A stretch of DNA of 64,000 nt from NCBI GenBank assembly GCA_900142905.1, contig FSRV01000002.1, forward strand, positions 558,001 to 622,000, in the 5' to 3' direction. This DNA comes from Burkholderia sp. GAS332 (GTDB taxonomy: Bacteria; Pseudomonadota; Gammaproteobacteria; Burkholderiales; Burkholderiaceae). Position 1 is the stretch's first letter; each line of letters begins with the position of its first letter. The position numbers were made by a program, and so were the translations under genes. Positions 36,426 through 43,840 of this stretch are shown here, piece by piece. Under the pieces are notes generated by a model. The model worked only from the letters and a program-made list of their open reading frames with translations. It was not told the origin of the DNA and did not search any database.

Positions 36426-37334
36426 CTAGGCTTCGGGACCACGGCCAGAAGCGGCTTCTTTGCCCTGCGTCAGCAGCCATTCGAACATCTGCTCGACGAT
36501 GGGTGAGCGCGACGGCCCCGCCACGCGCGATATCCACCATGTCATGCCCGGCAAACGCGGGTAATCGGCCAGGATGGTCAACGCGCCCTGATCGACACTG
36601 CCTTGCGCCACCAGCCGGGACAGGCAGGCAATGCCACGCCCACGCAACACGGCGTCCAGCACCAGACGCTGGTCGTCATAGATCGCGCTCATGCGATAGG
36701 CGGACAGTTGCTCGCGGAAAATCGGCGCGATGCTCTCGCTGGTCAGGTTCTCTTCCAGACAGATGAGGCCCGTACGCAAATGATGTTTGGCGCGTGGCAC
36801 GCGGTCTAATTTCGCCGCCAATTCCGTGGCGCACACGGTCACCCACTCGTCCTGCAGAAACGGCATTTCCAATAGACCGGCCTGTTGCATCGGCCGCGCG
36901 CCGATCGTCATATCGACATCGATCTCATCGACATAACGCGCGCTCTCGTCGGTGGAGAGCAGCGGGCATAGATCGGGAAGCACCTGTTGCAAGTGATCGA
37001 GACGCGGCTGCAGCCAGCCGTGCAGCAACGGCGCGGGACACACCAGCACGACCAGCCCGGGGTCCAGATAGGTGGCGATCCGGCCGAGCCCGCTGCGCAG
37101 CGTTTCCATCGAGCGCTGCACGCTTCGCTGCAGCACCTCGCCGGCGACCGTCAATTCGACGCCACGGCCGATTCTGCGAAACAGCGGTTGGCCCAGTTGC
37201 TCCTCGAGCTGCTGGATCTGGTGGCTGATCGCCGATTGCGAGAGGTGCAGTTCGTCGGCCGCGCGGGAGAAATTGCCCAGTCTCGCGGCCGCTTCGAAGC
37301 CCATCAGCAACTTCAGGGAGGGGACACGTTGCAT
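36426..37334 (-). CDS. LysR-family regulator of the agmatine cluster
   Basis: The ATG at 37334 gives 302 residues; a TTG at 37365-37367 would add 11. The helix-turn-helix is FEAAARLGNFSRAADELHLSQSAISHQIQQLEEQLG, as in the GcvA group. The effector domain contains DVDMTIGARPMQQAGL and GRGIACLSRLVA. It is divergent from aguA across about 100 nt, the standard arrangement for a LysR activator of the adjacent operon. Agmatine or N-carbamoylputrescine are reasonable inducers. Confidence 0.85.
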   Translation of the reverse strand: MQRVPSLKLLMGFEAAARLGNFSRAADELHLSQSAISHQIQQLEEQLGQPLFRRIGRGVELTVAGEVLQRSVQRSMETLRSGLGRIATYLDPGLVVLVCPAPLLHGWLQPRLDHLQQVLPDLCPLLSTDESARYVDEIDVDMTIGARPMQQAGLLEMPFLQDEWVTVCATELAAKLDRVPRAKHHLRTGLICLEENLTSESIAPIFREQLSAYRMSAIYDDQRLVLDAVLRGRGIACLSRLVAQGSVDQGALTILADYPRLPGMTWWISRVAGPSRSPIVEQMFEWLLTQGKEAASGRGPEA

Positions 37335-37436
37335 GGAGATATGAGGAAAGTTGATTGATTTGAGCAATAAACATCATTTTTCATCAAGTGTAACCCGTAT
37401 CACAATGGCTCACCACCTAACGACGGAGATAGCAGG
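37335..37436. promoter_or_regulatory. Divergent LysR/aguA promoter region
   Basis: 102 bases between divergent starts. The dyad GTG-N10-CAC at 37388-37403 (around TAACCCGTAT) is the only candidate regulator site I see. It lies about 35 nt upstream of the aguA ATG. Confidence 0.35.
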
Positions 37437-38501
37437 ATGAGTCGCTTTGATGCTCGCCAACAGGGCTACCGGATGCCCGCTGAATGGGAAACGATGGACA
37501 CCACCTGGTTGGGATGGCCGATTCTGGACGGCCGCGAAGACCTGTGGGAGAGCCACTATCTGCGGGTCTGCCGGGAGTTTGCGCTGGTCGCGCAGACGGT
37601 CGCCCGCTATCAGCGTTGCGTAGTGACCGCTCATCACAGCCAGGCGGATGCCGCGCGCGAGTTGCTCGGCAACAGCGTCGAGGTGCTCGGCGTGGCCGCT
37701 GAAGACAACTGGCTGCGCGACTGCGGGCCGATTTTCCTGCTGGGCGAGCGTGGCCAGTTGGGCGCTGCCGCGTTCCGCTTCAATTGCTGGGGCGAGAAAT
37801 ACCAGCCTTACGACGGTTGCCAGCAGGTGGGGCAGGACATCGCCCGCGCGGCTGGGGCGCAGATCTTCAACTCCCACATGGTGCTGGAGGGCGGCGCCTT
37901 TTACGTGGACGGTCAGGGCACGCTCGTCACCACGGAAAGCTGCATGCTGCATCTGAATCGCAATCCGCACATGAACCGCGCGGAAATCGAGGCCGAACTC
38001 AGGCGCATGCTGGGGGTGGAGAAGATTGTCTGGTTGCCCGGCAATCCGGACGAAGTGGAAACCAATGGGCATGTGGACGGCATTGCGTCCTTCATCGCAC
38101 CGGGCAAGATGCTGTGCCAGACCGCGAGTCCGGTGCAGGGCGATTACTTTCATGTGATGCGTGAGAATCGCCGTGCACTGGAATTAGCCACTGACGCTGC
38201 CGGGCGGCGCTTCGAACTGCTCGACCTGCCGTCGCCGATCATCAGCGAACGCTATGGCTCCGAGCGCTACTGCGATTGCTACGCGAACTACATTCTGGTC
38301 AACGGCGCGGTGATTTCGACCGCGTTTGGTGTGGAACAGGACCAGGCCGCGCGCGAGGTCTTCGCGCAGGCGTTTCCGGAGCGGCGCGTGGAGTTGCTGC
38401 CGATTCCCACTTTGTCGATTGGCGGCGGCAGCATTCATTGCTCGACGCAGCAGCAGCCAGCTGTTGCCACTCATGTCACCACTCACGTCACCGCTAACTG
38501 A
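37437..38501 (+). CDS. aguA: Agmatine deiminase
   Basis: A 354-residue cytosolic enzyme of the guanidine-modifying pentein fold. Active-site motifs: EDNWLRDCGP (Asp95), LEGGAF (Glu151), NGHVDG (His212) and GGGSIHCSTQQ (nucleophile Cys335). It converts agmatine to N-carbamoylputrescine and ammonia. The next gene encodes the amidase for that product, giving agmatine to putrescine. A GATAGCAGG-type weak Shine-Dalgarno precedes the ATG. Confidence 0.92.
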   Translation: MSRFDARQQGYRMPAEWETMDTTWLGWPILDGREDLWESHYLRVCREFALVAQTVARYQRCVVTAHHSQADAARELLGNSVEVLGVAAEDNWLRDCGPIFLLGERGQLGAAAFRFNCWGEKYQPYDGCQQVGQDIARAAGAQIFNSHMVLEGGAFYVDGQGTLVTTESCMLHLNRNPHMNRAEIEAELRRMLGVEKIVWLPGNPDEVETNGHVDGIASFIAPGKMLCQTASPVQGDYFHVMRENRRALELATDAAGRRFELLDLPSPIISERYGSERYCDCYANYILVNGAVISTAFGVEQDQAAREVFAQAFPERRVELLPIPTLSIGGGSIHCSTQQQPAVATHVTTHVTAN

Positions 38502-38533
38502 TCCAGACCGAAACCGATCGAAGGAACCTTCAC

Positions 38534-39448
38534 ATGTCGTCGCGAAACATCACGGTAGCGTCGGTGCAAATGGCATCCGGCAGCTGGATCTTTGAAGACA
38601 ATATGGCCACGGCGGAGCGATTGATCCGTGAGGCCGCGAAGCAGGGCGCCAACCTCGTGTTGTGCCCCGAGCTTTTCATGATGCCGTACTTCTGTCTGGA
38701 TCAGAACGTGCAGCACCTGGAGTTGGCCGAACCGTTTGCCGGTAATCCGCGGATTGCCCGCTTCGCCAGACTGGCCGGCGAACTCGGCATCGTGCTGCCG
38801 ATCGGTTTCTTCGAGCGGGCCGGCAATGCCGCCTATAACTCGATTGCGGTAGCCGACGCCGATGGAAAAGTACTCGGCGTGTATCGCAAGACCCACATTC
38901 CGGACGGACCCGGCTATACGGAAAAATTCTATTTCACGCCCGGCGACACCGGCTTCAAGGTGTGGGACACGCGCTTCGGCAAGATCGGCATCGGCATCTG
39001 CTGGGATCAGTGGTATCCGGAGACGGCACGCAGCCTCGCGCTGATGGGCGCGGAAATCCTCTGCTTTCCGACCATCATCGGGTCCGAGCCGTTCAGCAGC
39101 GACTTCGACTCAGCGGGTCATTGGCAACGCACGATGCAGGGCCACGCGGCAGCCAATATGGTGCCGGTCGTCGCGGCCAACCGGATTGGCCGTGAAGTCG
39201 GCTTCGGTAACGGCAATCCGCAACAGCAGGAACTGACCGGCGTGTTCTACGGTTCCAGTTTCATCGCGGATCACACGGGCGCGAAACTGGCCGAGGCCAA
39301 TCGCACGGACGAGACCATTCTTCTGCACACGTTCGACCTGAACGCCATTCGGCAAGACCGGCAGTCGTGGGGTTTTTTCCGCGATCGCCGTCCGGAGATG
39401 TATCGCACGCTGCTCACCAGCGATGGCGCCTCGTCCTGCTATCGCTAA
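38534..39448 (+). CDS. aguB: N-carbamoylputrescine amidase
   Basis: A 304-residue nitrilase-superfamily enzyme. The triad is Glu46 (CPELF), Lys119 (YRKTHIPDGPGYTEKFYF) and Cys156 (GICWDQWYPE). HIPDGPGYTEKFYF is characteristic of carbamoylputrescine amidases. It hydrolyses N-carbamoylputrescine to putrescine, carbon dioxide and ammonia. It lies 32 nt after aguA, followed 14 nt later by a second PotF-like protein. Confidence 0.93.
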   Translation: MSSRNITVASVQMASGSWIFEDNMATAERLIREAAKQGANLVLCPELFMMPYFCLDQNVQHLELAEPFAGNPRIARFARLAGELGIVLPIGFFERAGNAAYNSIAVADADGKVLGVYRKTHIPDGPGYTEKFYFTPGDTGFKVWDTRFGKIGIGICWDQWYPETARSLALMGAEILCFPTIIGSEPFSSDFDSAGHWQRTMQGHAAANMVPVVAANRIGREVGFGNGNPQQQELTGVFYGSSFIADHTGAKLAEANRTDETILLHTFDLNAIRQDRQSWGFFRDRRPEMYRTLLTSDGASSCYR

Positions 39449-39462
39449 GGAATACATACGTG

Positions 39463-40575
39463 ATGAAAAAGCACTGGCTGCCAGCGTTCGCCGCTCTTGG
39501 ACTTGGTCTGTGCCTGCTTGCAGGGCAAGCCCACGCAGAGGAAGAGAAGGTCCTGAATCTGTACAACTGGAGCGACTATTTCGCTCCTGACACCTTGTCC
39601 GAGTTCCAGAAGGAAACGGGCATCAAGGTCCGCTATGACGCTTACGACAGCGACGAGACACTGCAGTCCAAGCTGATGACGGGGGACAGTGGCTACGACC
39701 TGGTATGGCCGACCAATGACTTCATGGCGAAGCAGATCCAGGCCGGCGCATTTCTTAAGCTCGACAAGAGCAAGCTGCCGAACCTTAAGTATCTCGACCC
39801 CGCGCTGCTGAAATTGATGGCGCAGTCCGATCCCGGCAATCAGTACGGCGTTCCCTACATGTGGGGCACCGTGGGCGTGGGATATGACCGCGCGAAGGTC
39901 AGCGCGATCCTCGGGAAGGACATGCCCGTCGACAGCATGGACCTGCTGTTCAATCCGGCGATCGCGTCGCGCATCGCCGCGCACTGCGGTATCGGCTTGC
40001 AGGACTCCGCGAGCACGGTGCTGCCGTTGGCGCTGCGCTATGTCGGCCGCGATCCGGTGAACCCGACCGCGCAAGACTATGCCGTCGCGCAGACCATGCT
40101 GCTGAAAGTCCGGCCGTATATTCATCTGTTCGTCGATTCGGCCAACGCCAACGAGTTGATCGACGGCGAACTGTGCGTCATGGTGGGCTACTCCGGCGCG
40201 ATCAACCTGGCCTCGCAAAAGGCTCGGCAGTTGGACAGCAAGCGCGACATCGTCTACGACATCCCGAGCGTGGGCAGCCTGATGTGGTTCGACGGCATGG
40301 TCATTCCCAAGACCGCGAAGCATCCGGACAACGCGCATGCGTTCATCAACTACATCCTGCGGCCGGACGTCGTGGCGAAGATCTCCAATGCCACGCGATA
40401 CGCGAATGCCAATCTGGCCGCAGTGAAGCTGATGGACCCGGCGCTGGTCAATAATCCGAACATCTATCCGAATGAGCAAAAGAAACGGACTCTGTTTACG
40501 CCGGTGGTCGAAGCACCTGCCACTGCGCGTCTGGATGGCCGAATCTGGCTCGGCCTCAAGGCGAGCAAGCCTTGA
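39463..40575 (+). CDS. PotF-like polyamine-binding protein 2
   Basis: The ATG at 39463 (a GTG at 39460 is also possible; AAGGAA upstream) gives 370 residues with signal LLAGQAHAEE. The PotF-like body is VLNLYNWSDYFAPDTLSEF and YGVPYMWGTVGVGYD. In the ligand region it reads MVGYSGAINLAS where PotF-like proteins have GWxGD, so a Trp and an Asp used by PotF for putrescine are replaced. LMWFDGM keeps the later Asp. A different ligand, such as agmatine or carbamoylputrescine, is plausible. No membrane subunits nearby. Confidence 0.87.
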   Translation: MKKHWLPAFAALGLGLCLLAGQAHAEEEKVLNLYNWSDYFAPDTLSEFQKETGIKVRYDAYDSDETLQSKLMTGDSGYDLVWPTNDFMAKQIQAGAFLKLDKSKLPNLKYLDPALLKLMAQSDPGNQYGVPYMWGTVGVGYDRAKVSAILGKDMPVDSMDLLFNPAIASRIAAHCGIGLQDSASTVLPLALRYVGRDPVNPTAQDYAVAQTMLLKVRPYIHLFVDSANANELIDGELCVMVGYSGAINLASQKARQLDSKRDIVYDIPSVGSLMWFDGMVIPKTAKHPDNAHAFINYILRPDVVAKISNATRYANANLAAVKLMDPALVNNPNIYPNEQKKRTLFTPVVEAPATARLDGRIWLGLKASKP

Positions 40576-40623
40576 ATGACTGGCTATGCATCCAGCTTTA
40601 CCGATATGGTTGAGGTGTTTTTC

Positions 40624-41733
40624 ATGACGACAAGACGTCATTTCCTGAAACGGGGACTGCTGGCCTCCGGCGGCGCGCTGTTATCGGGTGCGCTGGGCAG
40701 CGGCTTCAGCACGATGGCGCTCGCGCAGAGCGTCAGCTGGCAGATGCCGGACGAAGGCGGCGCCCATGCCGCGACCTGGATGGCATTCGGCCCCAGCGAG
40801 GAAATCTGGGGCGGCAAACTGCTGCCCGTAGTCAGAGAGAATCTGGCTGGCATTGCAAAGGCCATTGCGGCGCACGAACCGGTGAAAATGCTGGTGCGGG
40901 AAGAGGACCACGACATCGCCGCTCGCCTCTGTGGCGCCGCGGTCGAGCTCGTGCCTCAACCCGTCGATGATTTGTGGATGCGCGATACCGGGCCGGTGTT
41001 CGTCAAAGGACCCGCGGGCCAGCTTGGCGCCGTGGGCTTTAATTTCAACGGCTGGGGCAACAAGCAGGAACACGAACAGGACGCGGAAGTCGCGGCCTTC
41101 GTCGCGCATCGAGCGGGGGCGACCTTACTCGAAACGCGTCTGGTGCTGGAGGGCGGCGGCATTGAAGTGGACGGCGAAGGCACGGCCATTATCACGCAGA
41201 GCTGCGTGCTGAACGCCAATCGTAATCCGGGGCTCAGCAAGGCGCAGTGCGAAGCTGAATTGTCTCGCCTGCTCGGGGTGCGGAAAATCATCTGGCTGCC
41301 GGGCATTGCGGGCAAGGACATTACCGATGGCCATACCGACTTCTATGCGCGCTTCACGAGCCCGGGTGTCGTGGTTGCCGGGCTCGATCCGGATCCGTCT
41401 TCCTACGATCACGCGGTGACGACGCGCCATCTGGAGATCTTGCGCAAGTCCACCGACGCGAAGGGCCGTCCATTGAAGGTGGTGGTGCTGCAAGGCCCGA
41501 CGACGGTACGCCGCAAGTATGAGAACGACCAGTTCGCGGCCGGGTACATCAACTTCTATGTGTGCAACCACGCAGTGATCGCCCCAGAGTTCGGCGACAG
41601 CAAAGCTGACCGCAATACGCGCGATGTTCTCGTGGATCTGTTCCCCGGCCGGGACGTGATTCAACTGAATATCGACGGCGTCGCAGCCGGCGGCGGTGGC
41701 ATTCACTGCACGACACAACAGCAACCCAGCTGA
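40624..41733 (+). CDS. Tat-exported agmatine deiminase-family protein
   Basis: The ATG at 40624 has GAGGT upstream and gives 369 residues beginning MTTRRHFLKRGLLAS, a twin-arginine signal with cleavage near MALAQ. Deiminase motifs are intact: WMRDTGP, LEGGGIE (Glu176), TDGHTDF (His237) and GGGGIHCTTQQ (Cys362). It therefore looks like an active guanidine deiminase acting in the periplasm. Substrate could be agmatine or another guanidino compound. Tat export suggests folding before export. Confidence 0.88.
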   Translation: MTTRRHFLKRGLLASGGALLSGALGSGFSTMALAQSVSWQMPDEGGAHAATWMAFGPSEEIWGGKLLPVVRENLAGIAKAIAAHEPVKMLVREEDHDIAARLCGAAVELVPQPVDDLWMRDTGPVFVKGPAGQLGAVGFNFNGWGNKQEHEQDAEVAAFVAHRAGATLLETRLVLEGGGIEVDGEGTAIITQSCVLNANRNPGLSKAQCEAELSRLLGVRKIIWLPGIAGKDITDGHTDFYARFTSPGVVVAGLDPDPSSYDHAVTTRHLEILRKSTDAKGRPLKVVVLQGPTTVRRKYENDQFAAGYINFYVCNHAVIAPEFGDSKADRNTRDVLVDLFPGRDVIQLNIDGVAAGGGGIHCTTQQQPS

Positions 41734-41948
41734 TCACACATCGCGGGCCGCGCCACGAGGCGGGCTCGCGATTCCCCCACGGTCGAGACTTCTGACCTGG
41801 GAGCAATTCGGATGTCTGACGGTTTGAATCGACTGCGGAGCAACACCGCGGCGGGGGAGGTCGTCGGCCGACGTTTTGTGCGATCGCAGAAATACCGCCG
41901 GATTCCGGGCCACAAACCGGGGCGGCAACCAGGCGCAGTGACAGGAAT

Positions 41949-43469
41949 ATGGACATGACAAAGAGCAACCACAGCAAGGCATCTCAACCATCGGCTGATC
42001 GCGCGGTAGTGACGCGTCGCGGCTTTATCAAGAGTTCTACCACCTTGTTAGGGATCACCTTGATGGGAACCCTGGCCGCGTGCGGCGGAGGCGAATCGTC
42101 GAGTCCGCCTTCGCCGTCACCCTCTTCACGGAATCCGTCGCCTGCCAACCGCGTGTTGTCGTATCTGCTGCCGGGCGAGGATTTGCCGCATACGGCGACG
42201 TACATGGCGTTTGCCTCGGGTTCGGAAGGGATCTGGACACCGGTTACGGCGCAGAGTACGGATGCGGGCATCGATCGGGTCCGTGCCGATCTGCTGGATG
42301 TGGCCAAAGCGATCGGCACGTACGAGCCGGTCAACATGCTGGTGCTGCCGGTCGACCTGAGTGTCGCTCAGACCTTGCTGGCGACGGCGAGCGGCGCGAA
42401 CCCCGGCATCCACGCGAACTATCTGGCCCGGGGCACGGGCGTGGGCGGCGTCAATCTGATCCCGCTCGCCAATGGGTTCGATGATCTCTGGACGCGCGAC
42501 ACCGGTTGTCTCTTCGTCAAGGACACGGCTAACGGCAACGCATTGTGCGCCGTGAGCTTCAACTTCAACGGCTGGGGCAACGCGAACACGGACGGCGTGA
42601 ACCTCAATGCGGGGATGACGGTGCCGCCTTCCGTTGTGGCGAGCAGCAACCAATCCAAGGCGGGCAAATTCTTCCAGCCGTTCGCCAACGACCACACGCT
42701 AGCAGGATGGATGGCGCAGGCAAACAACGCGACGCTGATTCAGAGCACGTTGACGCTCGAGGGCGGGGCGATTGAATTCGACGGAGAGGCGACGGCGATC
42801 CTCACGGAATCCGCGGTACTGCACGTCAATCGCAATCCGCAACTGTTCGCCATTCCGCATGGCGTGGTCGCTAACGCGACGCTTCTGCCGACCGCCAAAG
42901 ACACGGTGCTGGCTGAATTGCAACGCACGCTGGGCGTGCAGAAGATCATCTGGATTCCGGGCACGGCGATCTATCCGCGAGGCTGTGGAGCCGGTGGCCA
43001 GGGCGGCGCGGCCACACCGGCCAATGAGACTGACATCACGAATGGACACGTCGACTTTTACGCGAAGTTCCTCGCGCCTGGCGTCGTCGCCTACGCAGCC
43101 GATCCGTCAAACTCGACCTATGAGCAAGCGCTGATGGCCGCCAACTACAGAAATCTGGTGGGTCAAACGGATGCAAAGGGGCGGCCGCTCACATTGATTG
43201 CGTTGAATGCGCCGGGTAACTACGGCACATCCAACGGCGTGACGCTGAGTGACAAACAGATGACGAACTTTGCAGGGGGCTATATCAACTTCTACAAATG
43301 CAACGGCGCGATCATCGTGCCGAAATTCAACGACCTTGCGGCCGATGCTGCCGCCGTGGCAACTATCCGGGCGTATGCCGGTTCACGAGCGATTGTTCAG
43401 GTAGACATCCTGGGCATTGCCTCGGGTGGCGGCGGTGTGCATTGCGCGACGCGTGAACTCCCCGCTTAG
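41949..43469 (+). CDS. Tat-exported lipoprotein, agmatine deiminase family
   Basis: A 506-residue protein, far longer than AguA (about 350-370). The N-terminus has TRRGFIKSSTTLLG followed by lipobox TLAAC, so it is a Tat-dependent lipoprotein; a Ser/Pro linker follows. Motifs: WTRDTGC (Cys replaces the usual Pro), LEGGAIE, TNGHVDF and GGGGVHCATRE with Cys499 as nucleophile. Extra loops around residues 200-240 and 330-355 account for the length. A 215-nt gap without a gene separates it from the previous deiminase. Exported guanidine deiminase is the likely role. Confidence 0.85.
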   Translation: MDMTKSNHSKASQPSADRAVVTRRGFIKSSTTLLGITLMGTLAACGGGESSSPPSPSPSSRNPSPANRVLSYLLPGEDLPHTATYMAFASGSEGIWTPVTAQSTDAGIDRVRADLLDVAKAIGTYEPVNMLVLPVDLSVAQTLLATASGANPGIHANYLARGTGVGGVNLIPLANGFDDLWTRDTGCLFVKDTANGNALCAVSFNFNGWGNANTDGVNLNAGMTVPPSVVASSNQSKAGKFFQPFANDHTLAGWMAQANNATLIQSTLTLEGGAIEFDGEATAILTESAVLHVNRNPQLFAIPHGVVANATLLPTAKDTVLAELQRTLGVQKIIWIPGTAIYPRGCGAGGQGGAATPANETDITNGHVDFYAKFLAPGVVAYAADPSNSTYEQALMAANYRNLVGQTDAKGRPLTLIALNAPGNYGTSNGVTLSDKQMTNFAGGYINFYKCNGAIIVPKFNDLAADAAAVATIRAYAGSRAIVQVDILGIASGGGGVHCATRELPA

Positions 43470-43840
43470 ACTTGCCCCCGCATGAAAATGCTGAATGCGT
43501 TAGCCGGCGTAATCGACCGAATCGGGAAAACCCTGGCGGCGGACTCTTGCACAGCTGCTTGCAGCAAGGCTTTTCTGTTCGGTACCAAGCGTTTCCGCGG
43601 ACACCGCCAGAGAAATGAACGAACTTCAACGGAACGCGCGGCAATGACGGCAAGGGTTGCTTGCCGAAGGTGGGCAATCTGTCGAGCGACAAGTCAATGA
43701 CCGGGGCGGCAGGTGAAACTCAGGGCGCGGTGAGAGGAGAGATACCAATGTCGGATTGCATCTGGCGATCACTATAATTCGTCACGCAAGGCAGAAACTG
43801 CACTACGTAGGCTCCGGAATCAACAACCAGGAGAACTCCC
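43470..43840. other. Intergenic region upstream of the Tat lipoprotein hydrolase
   Basis: I see no credible gene in 371 bases; short frames have no family features. A perfect TATAAT lies at 43773-43778 with only a weak -35, about 60 nt before the hydrolase start, and is the likely promoter. Confidence 0.45.
43773..43778 (+). promoter_or_regulatory. Consensus -10 hexamer
   Basis: TATAAT; the hexamer 17 nt upstream (GTCGGA) is a poor -35, so an activator or extended contact may be needed. It leads to a GTG at 43841 with an AGGAG Shine-Dalgarno. Confidence 0.45.
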
